Assembly (NCBI GenBank): GCA_020427005.1
Contig: JAGQOY010000024.1
Coordinates: 1 to 53,934, forward strand
Direction: 5' to 3'
DNA length: 53,934 nt
Source: Planctomycetales bacterium
GTDB taxonomy: Bacteria > Planctomycetota > Planctomycetia > Pirellulales > Pirellulaceae
This document shows, one piece after another, positions 41,899 through 51,732 of this stretch (its first letter is position 1; each line of letters opens with the position of its first letter). The notes below the pieces were generated by a model. That model was not told where the DNA came from. It saw only the letters and a program-made list of their open reading frames with translations, and searched no databases. The position numbers and the translations under genes are program-made.

Positions 41899-43668
41899 AT
41901 GCAATCCTGCAATCACCGATCATTGTCAGCCAAATGTCCTGTGTGGTTGGCATTTCTCCTTCCGATTGTACTCGGCATAGCAATAAAAGACCTTGGAACC
42001 AAGACTTGCTGGGCGCAGGATATCGGAACTTACGATCGGTCCGGTCACGCCAAACAATCGCGAAGCGTCACTTACGCCCAACACGGGATGGCGGCCACGA
42101 GCGATCTGCGAGCAACTCAAGCGGCTGTTGAGATTCTGAGGGCTGGCGGCTCGGCAGTAGACGCGGCAATTGCCGCCAACGCTGTCTTAGGTGTTGTGGA
42201 ACCAATGAGTTGTGGAATTGGCGGGGATTTATTCGCCATTTGTTGGTCTCCGAATGATAAGCAATTAATCGGACTCAATGCCAGTGGACGAGCTCCGAAT
42301 TTGGCAACCATTGAAGAATTTCAACGCCGTGGACTGAACGAAATCCCAACATACGGCGCTCTCGCCTGGTCTGTCCCAGGTTGCGTGGCTGGCTGGCAAG
42401 ACTTGCACGCCAAATACGGTCGACTTCGGTGGAGTGATTTGTTTCAGCCCGCCATACGCTTGGCCGAAGAGGGCTTTCCTGTATCGCCAATTATTGGTGG
42501 CTACTGGCGAGCTTCAGAAGCCCGACTTAGCGAAACTCCTGAAGCTGCAGATACCTTTCTCGTTAATGGCAAGGCTCCTCGCGAAGGGGATATCTTTCGC
42601 AATCCCCGCTTGGCAGCGACCTACCAGCGGATCGCAAGCTTAGGCGCACAAGATTTCTATCACGGGGAAACCGCCGTAGAGATTGATCGCTACAGCCGCA
42701 GCCGAGAAGACGGTTTGTTGAGATTGTCAGATTTACAGCAGCACACAAATCAATGGGTTGCACCTGTGTCCACGCGATATCGTGGCTACGATGTTTGGGA
42801 ATTGCCACCCAACGGTCAAGGAATTACAGCCCTGCAAATGCTTAACATACTCGAACCATATGACATCAAAAAAATGGGTTGGGGATCCACGCAATATGCG
42901 CATCTCTTTGTAGAAAGCAAAAAACTTGCTTTCGCAGATCGAGCCAAATTCTATGCGGACATGGATATGGCTGAGGTTCCATTAAAAGAACTTGTTTCTA
43001 AGAAATATGCTGACCAACGTCGGCAATTGTTTGACCCAAACGTCGCCCTCAAAGATGTACCCGCCGGAGACCCCAAACTAGTTCACGGGGACACGATTTA
43101 CCTCTGCGTAGTTGATGATCAACGCAACTGCTGTTCACTAATCCAAAGCAATTATCACGGATTTGGTAGTCAACTAGTGGCCGGAAATCTCGGCTTCGCC
43201 ATTCAAAACCGTGGAGCTTTGTTTTCACTGGATAGGCAACATTTGAATCGTCTGGAACCTGGGAAACGTCCCTTCCATACAATCATACCTGCCATGGTTA
43301 CTGAACATGGCAAACCAGTATTTGTGTTTGGTGTGATGGGGGGAGACATGCAACCTCAAGGACATGTTCAAGTGCTAGTCAATTGGATTGACTTCGGTAT
43401 GAACATTCAAATGGCAGGCGACGCGGCTCGCATCCGACACGAGGGCAGTGCCACCCCGACCGGTCTGGCTGCTGAGCCCGAGGGAGGAAAAGTATTCTTT
43501 GAATCAGGTATCCCGCCCGGTACGAAGGATGAGCTCGAAAAAATGGGGCACCACTTTGGACGTGGTGGGAGTTACGGTGGGTACCAAGGCATTCTAATTG
43601 ACTGGGACCGAGGAATTTTGCACGGTGCAACCGAGGCCCGAAAAGATGGGGCAGCCCTGGGTTACTAA
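41899..43668 (+). CDS. Secreted gamma-glutamyltransferase-family hydrolase (YwrD-like)
   Basis: 589 residues; GAAGAGG lies 5 bases before the ATG. Signal peptide about 1-40 (WLAFLLPIVLGIAIKD, CWAQ). The Ntn-hydrolase fold shows MAATSDLRATQAAVEILRAG, GGSAVDAAIAANAVLGVVEP and GIGGDLFAICW. The self-processing nucleophile is T399 in HGDTIYLCVVD; in classical GGT the next residue is also Thr, here Ile, as I expect for YwrD-like members. The region VFGVMGGDMQPQGHVQVL closes the active site. It would cut gamma-glutamyl bonds, for example in glutathione, outside the cytoplasm. Substrate may differ from classical GGT. Confidence 0.92.
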   Translation: MQSCNHRSLSAKCPVWLAFLLPIVLGIAIKDLGTKTCWAQDIGTYDRSGHAKQSRSVTYAQHGMAATSDLRATQAAVEILRAGGSAVDAAIAANAVLGVVEPMSCGIGGDLFAICWSPNDKQLIGLNASGRAPNLATIEEFQRRGLNEIPTYGALAWSVPGCVAGWQDLHAKYGRLRWSDLFQPAIRLAEEGFPVSPIIGGYWRASEARLSETPEAADTFLVNGKAPREGDIFRNPRLAATYQRIASLGAQDFYHGETAVEIDRYSRSREDGLLRLSDLQQHTNQWVAPVSTRYRGYDVWELPPNGQGITALQMLNILEPYDIKKMGWGSTQYAHLFVESKKLAFADRAKFYADMDMAEVPLKELVSKKYADQRRQLFDPNVALKDVPAGDPKLVHGDTIYLCVVDDQRNCCSLIQSNYHGFGSQLVAGNLGFAIQNRGALFSLDRQHLNRLEPGKRPFHTIIPAMVTEHGKPVFVFGVMGGDMQPQGHVQVLVNWIDFGMNIQMAGDAARIRHEGSATPTGLAAEPEGGKVFFESGIPPGTKDELEKMGHHFGRGGSYGGYQGILIDWDRGILHGATEARKDGAALGY

Positions 43669-43684
43669 ACAGAACCCCGGAGGA

Positions 43685-44974
43685 TTATTGATCGTCTGAT
43701 TCCCAGAATACAATACAAGACGGATTCCCAACTGGCACATACTGTTCGGTGAATGTCAGCAGGCCTGTGTCCTTATTGACACTGAAAATGGCAATGTTAT
43801 CGGCCCTTTGATTACATGAATATAGAAATCGACCTGAGGGATCGAATTCGAAACTTCGTGGGTAATCACCTCTTGTCCACTCGTATCCAATAAAGCTGAG
43901 ATCCCCTTCGGCCCCGATTCCAAAGATACCAATACTATCATGTAGTCGATTTCCGGCGTACAAGTAATTCCCATCTGCAGACACCAAGATTTCTGAACAA
44001 AAATTACTGCCAGCAAAACTTGCAGGCAGAGAGGAAACTGTCTGCCGTGGATTAAGTTGACCATTTGTAGAAGAATAATCGAATAAGGTGATCGTTGACC
44101 CTTCTTCTTGAATTGAGTAAAACCAGCGTCCATTCGGATGGAAATTAAAATGCCTCGGGCCATCTCCAGGGGGTAATTGCACTTTGTGGATCTGAGCCGG
44201 GCTGAGCTTACCGGTGGCAGGTTCTAACTCCCAAACCAGAATCTGATCCAATCCTAGGTCCACGTGAATCACAAATCTCCCTGTCGGGTCCGATTGGATC
44301 ATGTGTGCATGAGTACGATCGTGTCCGCTGAAAGCATAGCTGCCCTGAGGTGCGTTGGCAGCGCGGGTCGGGCCAATCGTACCCTCATCTTGCTTGACAT
44401 CCACGGCTTCTCCCAGGCGACCATCTTGAAGAACCGGTAAAACTGCGATCGAACCTCCGAAGTAATTTGCCACCAACAAATACTTCCCGCTGGGATGTAT
44501 GCTGATGTAGGTTGGTCCCGCACCACCAGATGCCACCGAGTTTAGCCATCGCAAACCACCCGTTATTCGATCTATAGTGTAGGCACTCACCGATCCATGC
44601 TTTTCGCTGCCTACGCGATCGGTTTCATGTGCCGCATACAAAATGCCTTTCGAACTATCTATCGCCAGGTGGCTGGGACTGGTGCCAGATTCAAAGAAAC
44701 CGGCTGGGATCAAACCGCCTGTTTGACGATTGACTTGGAAAATGTGGATACCACGTCCATTGCCAGGCGGCAGATCGACTTGCGTTGGCAAAGTATCCTT
44801 TAGTGGTGAGCTAAATGTCCCAACATACGCCATGAGTGGACGAACCGGATCAGCCGAGTAAATTGCTGAGCTAAAACCAGTCAGCGTTCCTATTACTCCG
44901 GTAGCTGCACCCAGCCTCAAAACATCTCGCCGGTTCGATTGTCGTAAAAGAAATCGTTTCATTTTTGCTCTCAT
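43685..44974 (-). CDS. Exported lactonase-family seven-bladed beta-propeller (6-phosphogluconolactonase-like)
   Basis: 429 residues; an ATG at 44962 is an alternative start. The leader has NRRDVLRLGAATGVIGTLTG, a likely Tat signal. The rest matches the Pgl/lactonase propeller family: YVGTFSS near 50, FFESGTSPSHLAID, YISIHPSGKYLLVANYFGGS, GDGPRHFNFHPNGRWFY and PSGRFLYSCNQRADNIAIF. Cytoplasmic members hydrolyse 6-phosphogluconolactone; exported planctomycete homologues are annotated only by similarity and their substrates are unknown. It converges on the GGT gene with 16 bases between the stops. Confidence 0.9.
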   Translation of the reverse strand: MRAKMKRFLLRQSNRRDVLRLGAATGVIGTLTGFSSAIYSADPVRPLMAYVGTFSSPLKDTLPTQVDLPPGNGRGIHIFQVNRQTGGLIPAGFFESGTSPSHLAIDSSKGILYAAHETDRVGSEKHGSVSAYTIDRITGGLRWLNSVASGGAGPTYISIHPSGKYLLVANYFGGSIAVLPVLQDGRLGEAVDVKQDEGTIGPTRAANAPQGSYAFSGHDRTHAHMIQSDPTGRFVIHVDLGLDQILVWELEPATGKLSPAQIHKVQLPPGDGPRHFNFHPNGRWFYSIQEEGSTITLFDYSSTNGQLNPRQTVSSLPASFAGSNFCSEILVSADGNYLYAGNRLHDSIGIFGIGAEGDLSFIGYEWTRGDYPRSFEFDPSGRFLYSCNQRADNIAIFSVNKDTGLLTFTEQYVPVGNPSCIVFWESDDQ

Positions 44975-45083
44975 TCTTCAGTTCGAAAAAATATCTGGTT
45001 TTGGCTAGCAGAAGAATCCGCCCGGCCTGGCCTCGGTCATGTTGCTTTAGTTCAAAAAATTCGTGCTACTAACCACTACTCAG

Positions 45084-47183
45084 TTACTCTGACTCGGCCA
45101 TTTGATTACTTCGCCAAGCGTCTAAGAAATCTCGTACTCCGGCTTGGACTTCTATTGGCGCCGACTTCAGCAAACTCTGGGCATCGTGATCCAGCCAAGA
45201 GTTTCCGTTAGTTTGGTAAATACAGGCTGCCTGTGCGGCTACCGCTCGGTCGTACGAGGCTAGCCTGACCAAGAGGCTGGACAACTCTCCTCGAGAAGCC
45301 TCCACCGCTTTTAAGGCATATTCGTATGCGGAGGTCTTTCGACCGTCTCCGTCGACATCCAACCAAATGGCGCCGCTACATCCCATTACTTGGGAATTCC
45401 ACTCCGGAGACATTGGCTGGTAGGGTTTAGCAGTTCGCCAGTAAGGTTGTTCGATTCCTGGCCCCGTTGCAACTGCAACCAAGTGGACATCGTGCGCTGG
45501 CATTTGTAGACTCCATTCCCCTTCCCATTTGATCCCTTCGCCCTGTTCCCCTGAATCTGCAACAGGTATGGGATGCTGCTGCCACAACTGACCGTTGACA
45601 AAGAGACTCACGGTAGTTGCATGTACCCAGTGTGGTGCTAACACTCGGACCTGTACCTGCACAGCCTGGCCATGCACAGTCGCCAAATCTCCTGATCTGA
45701 ATTGCCCGTCAACTACAAGTTCGGTCAATAAACCGTAACTGACGAGCACGCGGCCTGCCACTAGACTATCCATGGCGGCGGCGATATCGATAGCTCCCAC
45801 ATCACCGTCGTCACAACGTATATAGGTTCTTCCCTGGCCAACAAAATGACGCGCCACGTCGTGGGAATCACTACAGCCGATCGGAGTTATGTGTCGCCCT
45901 CGGTTCAAGAACGTCATCCAGTCATGGCAAAGCTGGAGCACATTCGTTTGCGTCGCAGATGAGTTCAATACCTCCATGGCGTTCATTTCCGGTTGCCAAC
46001 CGTGGACGTTCTCGCCAACTGCAGAATTGTGATGAACATGACCTAAGGGGCGAAACCCACTATGGATATCTCGACCATGATTCATAATGCAAATGCGCAC
46101 GCCTGGCGTGCCATATATCTCGTCAAAGATCGCTTGCCAATTCTCGAGTCGGTGGTTGGGCGGCGGAGCTCCCTCCGCGATGGGAAACACATTGAAGTGC
46201 CCCCGAGTGGTAGTCACTTCATTTCCAATGACTGGTGTAAAGTACTGACTGACACCCAACTCAGCCGCGAACGGACGGTGGTCGATATTCACGTTGTGAT
46301 CGGTGGCGATTGGTAATTCAATTCCTTCTGCAGCCAGCGTAACCATGCGTTCCTGAACCGTTGCGTCCCCATGTCCAGAGTGAGTTCGAGTGTGTACATG
46401 TGTATCACAGGCCACCAATCCAGGAGTTGGCACTTCTCTGCGAATGCCAAGCCGCAGTTTGGCGTTTTGCTCTCGCGCGAGCTGAATTTCTGCGGACGCG
46501 AGCGAGTATTCGAATCCCCGACCTGCGTAAATCTCATAACGGCCGGCCGGCATACTCATTTGCGCCACACCAGTAGCCGTGTACACAGTACCAGGGCGAG
46601 AGGCAATTCCGGGTTGATTGACAACCTGGACGGTTTGCATGGCCCCTGCCTCATTAAGAACTGTGACTCGTGAGGGAAGCAATTCTGTCGTAATTTCATC
46701 GACTACTTCAACCGCTAGTGTGCACGAACCAATGACGCTTGAAAGCTCAGCACCCAGCACTGCAACCTCTCCAACAAGAATGTCATCGATTAGTAAGGGA
46801 TTCCCTTGTTCTATGCGAAGCTGGTTTTTACCTGCCAACAAGGCCCTGGCAGGTATTTCGAAATAAACGACCATGTCGTTTTCATCAATATGCAGTTCCC
46901 CCAAGAGTAGATCGTTGAGTAAGACCATCCATCGCTGCTTGACATCCTGTTGCCGCAACTGCAATGTATATGGTGTCTGGTTCTCCTGTGCCTCGAATGT
47001 CAAATCGAATGAACTAGATGCGGCTTCCTCAGGAAACTCGGACCATTCGCGCGGTCCTGTTGCTCGCAAATGATGCATATGCGGCTCACGAACCAAAATC
47101 TCTTGCCCCTGAGCGAGATTACAAATCAGAAGCAACTCAAATAATAGGAACTTAGTTGCCTGAACCAACGTTGCTCTCATCAT
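45084..47183 (-). CDS. Secreted CehA/McbA-family PHP-type metallohydrolase
   Basis: 699 residues from the ATG at 47183 (the longer frame starts with TTG at 47201; a second ATG is at 47180). Signal peptide about 1-26 (FLLFELLLICNLAQG). The first 210 residues are beta-rich. The PHP-like domain (about 255-520) shows CDTHVHTRTHSGHG, IATDHNVNID, ITTxRGHFNVF-like VTTTRGHFNVFP, IMNHGRDIHSG and IGCSDSHDVAR, which together give the His/Asp metal site of CehA/McbA carbaryl-hydrolase relatives. A C-terminal region follows. It would hydrolyse an ester or phosphoester outside the cytoplasm. The substrate is unknown. Confidence 0.88.
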   Translation of the reverse strand: MMRATLVQATKFLLFELLLICNLAQGQEILVREPHMHHLRATGPREWSEFPEEAASSSFDLTFEAQENQTPYTLQLRQQDVKQRWMVLLNDLLLGELHIDENDMVVYFEIPARALLAGKNQLRIEQGNPLLIDDILVGEVAVLGAELSSVIGSCTLAVEVVDEITTELLPSRVTVLNEAGAMQTVQVVNQPGIASRPGTVYTATGVAQMSMPAGRYEIYAGRGFEYSLASAEIQLAREQNAKLRLGIRREVPTPGLVACDTHVHTRTHSGHGDATVQERMVTLAAEGIELPIATDHNVNIDHRPFAAELGVSQYFTPVIGNEVTTTRGHFNVFPIAEGAPPPNHRLENWQAIFDEIYGTPGVRICIMNHGRDIHSGFRPLGHVHHNSAVGENVHGWQPEMNAMEVLNSSATQTNVLQLCHDWMTFLNRGRHITPIGCSDSHDVARHFVGQGRTYIRCDDGDVGAIDIAAAMDSLVAGRVLVSYGLLTELVVDGQFRSGDLATVHGQAVQVQVRVLAPHWVHATTVSLFVNGQLWQQHPIPVADSGEQGEGIKWEGEWSLQMPAHDVHLVAVATGPGIEQPYWRTAKPYQPMSPEWNSQVMGCSGAIWLDVDGDGRKTSAYEYALKAVEASRGELSSLLVRLASYDRAVAAQAACIYQTNGNSWLDHDAQSLLKSAPIEVQAGVRDFLDAWRSNQMAESE

Positions 47184-47507
47184 TGGTGCTCGATATCTCA
47201 ATGGACGAACAAGCCCCTCGCATCCGAGTTACAATTTTGCATTCTTAGTACGCAAAGAGGCTGGAGGTAACCAAACGGGAATTGAATTATAGAACAGCAG
47301 CTTATACTAGTGGGGCCGAAAAACGTCTGACGAGGAATGGGGATTGAGGAACTTTTCTAGCCAGTTGCAAGCAAAAACTGCTGGTAGGCCTGGAGGAGGC
47401 AGTCAAATCCCGGAGGGGCTCCAGTTGAATTTCCCATCTGCCGGAGTGAAACAATATTGATATTGTGCGGACATTGAATTCAGAACTCAAGACAGATGGT
47501 CAGGGCC
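47184..47507. other. Divergent intergenic region between hydrolase and LysR genes
   Basis: About 320 bases. A LysR gene facing away from a hydrolase gene often shares a control region, so an operator for the regulator may lie here; I could not identify a clear T-N11-A site. Confidence 0.3.
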
Positions 47508-48386
47508 ATGGAATTTGATCAGTTGCGATACTTCTTGAAAGTATCGGAATGCGGGAGTTTCACGCGTGCTGCCGAAGAACTGGGGGTATCGCAGTCTGCT
47601 CTGAGTCGTTCCATCCAGCGATTGGAAAACGAGTTGGGACAACCTGTTTTCGAACGAAAAACAAGGAGCGTTTCTCTTACAGAAACAGGCAATTTGGTCC
47701 AGGCCCGGGCTCACCAAGTCCTGGACCTAATTGACGATACCAAGGCCCAAATTTCAGATGACGGTCAGTGTGGCACAGTTCGCATTGGTGCAATCCCGAC
47801 CATCGCTCCATACTTATTGCCGGAATTGCTTCACTCATTCGCTATGTCATTTCCTAAAGCCACTCTAATCGTACAAGAAGACACGACCGACAAATTACTC
47901 AAACGAGTTTCTCAGGGAGAAGTTGATGTGAGCATCTTGGCTTTACCAATCTCCATACGCTATCTAGAAATTGAAGAACTGTTTGAAGAAGAGCTTTATC
48001 TTGTCTTATCACCTCAACATCCGCTAGTAGAACGCCCTCGCATTAGACTAAAGGATATTGAATCACTTCCGTTTGTATTATTGGATGAGGCCCACTGTTT
48101 GACTGACCATATCGTTTCTTTTTGTCGCCAACGTGCTGTACAACCCGTCTCGGTTGAACGAACCAGTCAACTGGCAACTGTGCAGGAATTGGTGTCTTTA
48201 AATCACGGGATTTCGATGATCCCTCATATGGCCCGTGCCGTAGACACTTCCGCACGGCGTGTTTATCGCTCAATTTCCGGCCCAAAACCAACACGCAAAA
48301 TCGCTCTCGTCTGGAACCCTTATCGTTTTTGTAGTCGCTTGCTTCATTCATTTTTTGAGCACTGCAGAGATCGCTATCGAGCCTGA
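47508..48386 (+). CDS. LysR-family transcriptional regulator
   Basis: 292 residues from the ATG at 47508, which gives the family start [12 protein letters not shown]; an ATG 12 bases upstream is possible. N-terminal winged helix (about 1-60) with [20 protein letters not shown] and [13 protein letters not shown]. The substrate-binding domain follows (about 90-290) with [20 protein letters not shown] and LVLSPQHPL. It is closest to the OxyR/CynR-like branch by layout, but no redox Cys pair is evident at the OxyR positions, so an oxidative role is not supported. It may control the divergent CehA-like hydrolase. Confidence 0.93.
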   Translation: MEFDQLRYFLKVSECGSFTRAAEELGVSQSALSRSIQRLENELGQPVFERKTRSVSLTETGNLVQARAHQVLDLIDDTKAQISDDGQCGTVRIGAIPTIAPYLLPELLHSFAMSFPKATLIVQEDTTDKLLKRVSQGEVDVSILALPISIRYLEIEELFEEELYLVLSPQHPLVERPRIRLKDIESLPFVLLDEAHCLTDHIVSFCRQRAVQPVSVERTSQLATVQELVSLNHGISMIPHMARAVDTSARRVYRSISGPKPTRKIALVWNPYRFCSRLLHSFFEHCRDRYRA

Positions 48387-48460
48387 CCGATCTCGTTCGG
48401 TGAGAGCCAAGCATCCACCCGACACTTGAGAAGAAAACTTCTGTAGCAACTGTTTCTGAA

Positions 48461-48814
48461 TCAACCGTCCCCGACCGCAGCATGAACGACAAATTCCGCC
48501 ATGATATTGCCTTGCAAGCCACATTGAACACAGGCTCTAATCGGTGGATGGTTTGAATCAATCCACTGGTCCCACAACTCGTTGAGAATCGGGACGAATG
48601 TCAAATCGGAAAGAAAAATCGTGACTTCGAGAAGTTGACTACGCGTACTTCCGACCAACTGGAGAGTCTTGTCAAGTTGAATAAAGACCTGCGACAATTG
48701 AGCCCTAGCGCCAACACTTGTATCATTGGCGACTTCCACCCACCTCGCGATACCTTGATATACAAGGACGTCCGCCCAACGCGCCGATTCGCCAATTCGT
48801 CGAATCTTTTCCAT
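48461..48814 (-). CDS. RidA/YjgF-family enamine/imine deaminase-like protein
   Basis: 117 residues from the ATG at 48814, with GAGG upstream; the frame is open to 48862. Seen: RWADVLVYQGIARWVEVAND, an internal helix AQLSQVFIQLDKTLQLVGS, EVTIFLSDL and PPIRACVQCGLQ with the Arg (R93) that in RidA holds the substrate carboxylate, then NIMAEFVVHAAV. The first part is shorter and more divergent than in RidA itself, closer to the YjgH/YoaB-type subgroups. It converges on the LysR gene. Confidence 0.85.
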   Translation of the reverse strand: MEKIRRIGESARWADVLVYQGIARWVEVANDTSVGARAQLSQVFIQLDKTLQLVGSTRSQLLEVTIFLSDLTFVPILNELWDQWIDSNHPPIRACVQCGLQGNIMAEFVVHAAVGDG

Positions 48815-48974
48815 GTAGATGATCCTCAATTGAAAGGGTATGTCGACTGATTCAGCAACCAAAAAATATTTGCAGACGCGTTAAATTCGACTCATAACCT
48901 GCTACGATACGAACCACAAACTTTTGCTCAAGTCCTGTTATTTCACAATCGCTTCGCACTAAAACGGGCATTTC

Positions 48975-49505
48975 ATGAAACGCAATCTCATTCTAACCTT
49001 TACATGCCCCGACCGACCAGGAATTGTTGAGGCTGTAGCTCGCCAAGTAAACTTGTTTGGCGGGAATTGGGAGGAAAGTCGAAGTGCGAGATTGTGTGGC
49101 GATTTTGCCGGTATCGCCCGCGTTACCGTGGCCGAAGAAACACATCAAGCACTAATTGAAGCCCTGCAAAGAATTGATCTACCCGAATTTTCCATCCAAG
49201 TAAAATCCACCAACTCTCTGGCCCCCCTAATCGATGGAACATCCACTTTTCAATTGGCCTGCTCGGGCGCCGACCACGAAGGTATCGTTACCCAGATCGC
49301 AAGTTATTTGTCCCGATGTGGCGCCAACTTGCTGGAGATGGAAACTTCAATTGAGCCCGCACCAACCACAGGAACACCCATATTCACCATGCACTGTGAA
49401 CTTAGCCTGCCAAGTGGTTTCCCTAGAGAAGAATTGGTGGCAAGGTTACGGGAATTAGAAACAGAGTTGGACGTCGATTTAACTCTTGATGGTTCAGCTG
49501 TCTAA
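48975..49505 (+). CDS. Double ACT-domain protein, GcvR-like
   Basis: 176 residues with two ACT domains. The first is LILTFTCPDRPGIVEAVARQV with NLFGGNWEESRSARL (about 4-90), the second FQLACSGADHEGIVTQIASYL with SRCGANLLEMETS (about 92-172). This is the layout of GcvR, the accessory repressor of the glycine cleavage genes in proteobacteria, and of stand-alone ACT proteins in planctomycetes. The DRPGI and DHEGI loops are the usual ligand-binding turns for amino acids. No gcv gene is in the window, so the role is uncertain. Confidence 0.88.
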   Translation: MKRNLILTFTCPDRPGIVEAVARQVNLFGGNWEESRSARLCGDFAGIARVTVAEETHQALIEALQRIDLPEFSIQVKSTNSLAPLIDGTSTFQLACSGADHEGIVTQIASYLSRCGANLLEMETSIEPAPTTGTPIFTMHCELSLPSGFPREELVARLRELETELDVDLTLDGSAV

Positions 49506-49625
49506 AAAATGCTGATCCTCTCAATAGATTTTACTCAGGCAACAGATTGGATTGGAACGAGAGAACAGCCCTGTTCTAAGTACTTTATTGCGATGCTTGA
49601 GTCGTCCGCAAAAAATTAAAGACAG

Positions 49626-50351
49626 TTATTCCCACTCCTCTACATGTGGTAAGTCATCGAGAGAGCCCAAACCAACCAATTCCAACAACTTGGCAGTTGG
49701 GAAGTAATGAGCCTGTTTTGTTTTTCCCACTACCTGTCTGCGTATTTCGAGCAATTGACGGCGAACTAATTGATTCAAGACGCCGCTGCTTGATTGCCCT
49801 CGTTGGCCGTCGATTTGCTCCCGCGAGATACCTGGCTGGTAGGCAACCAAGGCTAAACAATCAATGGCGGCCTGATTGAGCTTCAACTCCTTTATGTGCC
49901 CATAAAACTGCTCCTGAATGTCTTGGACGCCAGCGACAAGTTGAAACGCCAGCCCTTGCGGTGATTGCTGAATATGAATTGCGCTGCCGGTCTCTTCGTA
50001 AATCGCATTCAGTTGGTCTACCCAGTGTAAGACGTCCTCCTCAGTAACTCCCCGCATGACGGAAGTGATTTCCTGGATGCCCACGTGGGTGTCATCAGGA
50101 CGTGCCACAAACAAGATGGCTTCCAGGATGTTTTGAGGAGTTACCTGGTATCGGTCCTGATCTTCATCGACTTTTTCGTCCTCGAAGATCTCAATCTCAT
50201 TATCCGACTCGTGGAGCGGGCCCGAATTTTCTGAAACTCCGCCTACGATTCCCAAGTATGCTTGACTGAGCTCCTCGAGCGTAAACCCTTCCTCGTCCTC
50301 CAGCTCTGCTTCCGCCGGGTCCAACTCTGCATCGTCTTGGGAATCGTCCAT
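49626..50351 (-). CDS. scpB: Segregation and condensation protein B (ScpB)
   Basis: 241 residues from the ATG at 50351, 7 bases after the NusB stop; the frame is open further upstream but would overlap nusB. An acidic N-terminal extension (about 1-65, rich in Asp and Glu) precedes the ScpB winged-helix pair: PQNILEAILFVARPDDTHVG, LAFQLVAGVQDIQ and LNQAAIDCLALVAYQPGISR followed by the GVLNQLVRRQLL helix. ScpB joins ScpA and SMC to form the condensin that organises the chromosome. scpA is not in the window. Confidence 0.93.
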   Translation of the reverse strand: MDDSQDDAELDPAEAELEDEEGFTLEELSQAYLGIVGGVSENSGPLHESDNEIEIFEDEKVDEDQDRYQVTPQNILEAILFVARPDDTHVGIQEITSVMRGVTEEDVLHWVDQLNAIYEETGSAIHIQQSPQGLAFQLVAGVQDIQEQFYGHIKELKLNQAAIDCLALVAYQPGISREQIDGQRGQSSSGVLNQLVRRQLLEIRRQVVGKTKQAHYFPTAKLLELVGLGSLDDLPHVEEWE

Positions 50352-50358
50352 GATGGTA

Positions 50359-50796
50359 TTAGGTGGATGCAACTTCTTGTTCGAGCGAATCCTGTTTTTG
50401 ATCCTGCAAAATTCGATCGAGTATGCCATTGACGAATTGGCTGGATTGCTTATCGCCATATCGCTTGGCAAGCTCAACGGCCTCATTAATGACGACCCGC
50501 CCGGGCGTATTGGTCTTCATGATTTCGTAGGCGCCAATTCGCAAGATATTCCGATCGATGGCAGCCATTCTGCGCAGCGACCAGTTTGTCGCCTTTGCAG
50601 ATAGGGCTTTGTCGATATCTCGTCGATTTCTAAGGACGCTGGAGAAAAGCTGGCGAGCAAACTCGACTAAAGGACGATTACCACGCAAGCGGGCCACGAG
50701 GAACTGATCTGCCACGGTAGAATCTTGCTCTGGATTCAGATCATCTTCATACAGAACTTGCAATACGACTTCGCGTGCACGGCGACGGGTACTCAT
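50359..50796 (-). CDS. nusB: Transcription antitermination factor NusB
   Basis: 145 residues from the ATG at 50796, the family start MSTRRRAREVVLQVLYE; an upstream frame to 50871 lacks support. Seen: the helical NusB fold with FARQLFSSVLRNRRDIDKAL, RMAAIDRNILRIGAYEI and VVINEAVELAKRYGDKQSSQ, then FVNGILDRIL. It binds boxA RNA with NusE in rRNA antitermination. It is followed at once by scpB and is presumably co-transcribed with it. Confidence 0.96.
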   Translation of the reverse strand: MSTRRRAREVVLQVLYEDDLNPEQDSTVADQFLVARLRGNRPLVEFARQLFSSVLRNRRDIDKALSAKATNWSLRRMAAIDRNILRIGAYEIMKTNTPGRVVINEAVELAKRYGDKQSSQFVNGILDRILQDQKQDSLEQEVAST

Positions 50797-51094
50797 GGGC
50801 AGGTGACTCTTTGAAACCGAAGGAAGAACTTGCGGTTCGACGAGCACAACACGGGAACCGCTGTGTTGCAACCCGCGAAGTTTTCACCCGCCTGAAGCCT
50901 CCAAATTGGGAATGGTTAGGAGGGCAACAGGCAAAATGCATATTCTACGAAAACCTATGCGGGGAAAACCTATGCGGGCCACTGCGCTGTAGCCGACACC
51001 ATGGTAACCAGTTTCCGCGCCACGTCCAGCTGAAATGTGGGACGGATCTCGCTTTCGGGATGTCCAATCCAAGATTCACCTACTGGGGTCGGCA
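50797..51094. other. Intergenic region between mscL and nusB
   Basis: About 300 bases without a gene I can support. It includes a perfect tandem 15-base repeat at 50949-50978. Confidence 0.5.
50949..50978. repeat. Perfect tandem repeat, 15 bases twice
   Basis: The unit GAAAACCTATGCGGG occurs twice head to tail. It is not part of a recognised gene and may be a slippage product. Confidence 0.8.
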
Positions 51095-51565
51095 TTAGTT
51101 CTTTTTGAGTGCATCACGGATTTCACGTAGCAAGACAATATCTTCTGCGGGAGCCGCAGCAGCCTCAGCTTCCTTTGTTTGCTCAAAACGAGCCTTGATT
51201 GTGTTCATTACTTTGACGGCCGCAAAAATTGCCGCCGCAATTAACAGAAAATCTACCACTGTTTGAATGAACGGACCGTATTGCAAAATTGGGTAATCTT
51301 GGGCCACCAATTCCGGTTGGCCAGCTGCGGTCAGTACCGGTGTACCATCCTCATTCAGCTTGGGTGCTTCAGTGTGAATCTTGAGCGCCAAATCCGCGAA
51401 ATTGACCCCATACTTGGCAGTTATGAGGTTGAGTGGTGGCATGATGATGTTGGAGACAAATGAACTAACAATTTTGCCGAAAGCTGCTCCGATGACGACG
51501 CCAACCGCCATATCCATGACGTTTCCGCGCATCGCGAAATCACGAAATTCCTTTATCAAACTCAT
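51095..51565 (-). CDS. mscL: Large-conductance mechanosensitive channel MscL
   Basis: 156 residues, slightly longer than the usual 130-140. Seen: the N-terminal amphipathic helix with EFRDFAMRGNVMDMAVGVVI, the first membrane helix ending AFGKIVSSFVSNIIMPP, a periplasmic loop of about 45 residues, the second membrane helix VVDFLLIAAAIFAAVKVMN, and a C-terminal bundle with LLREIRDALKKN. It opens on osmotic downshock. The loop is extended compared with E. coli MscL, which accounts for the length. Confidence 0.97.
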   Translation of the reverse strand: MSLIKEFRDFAMRGNVMDMAVGVVIGAAFGKIVSSFVSNIIMPPLNLITAKYGVNFADLALKIHTEAPKLNEDGTPVLTAAGQPELVAQDYPILQYGPFIQTVVDFLLIAAAIFAAVKVMNTIKARFEQTKEAEAAAAPAEDIVLLREIRDALKKN

Positions 51566-51732
51566 GCTTTCAATCCCATTCTTAATGTCAAACTATCGAG
51601 CTTCCGATGACTGTAAGAAAGCTGTCCAATTACGATGCCGCAATATGCAGTCTTTCGAATCTTGGGGCAATGGCAGCCAGGGATGGACGCTACCACTTTG
51701 CGGAGAACCGTAGATCGGGCATATTCAAATCT

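Noticed and set aside
48043..48561. Minus-strand frame of 172 codons opposite the LysR gene
   Set aside because: Overlaps two well-supported genes (LysR and RidA) and shows no family motif.
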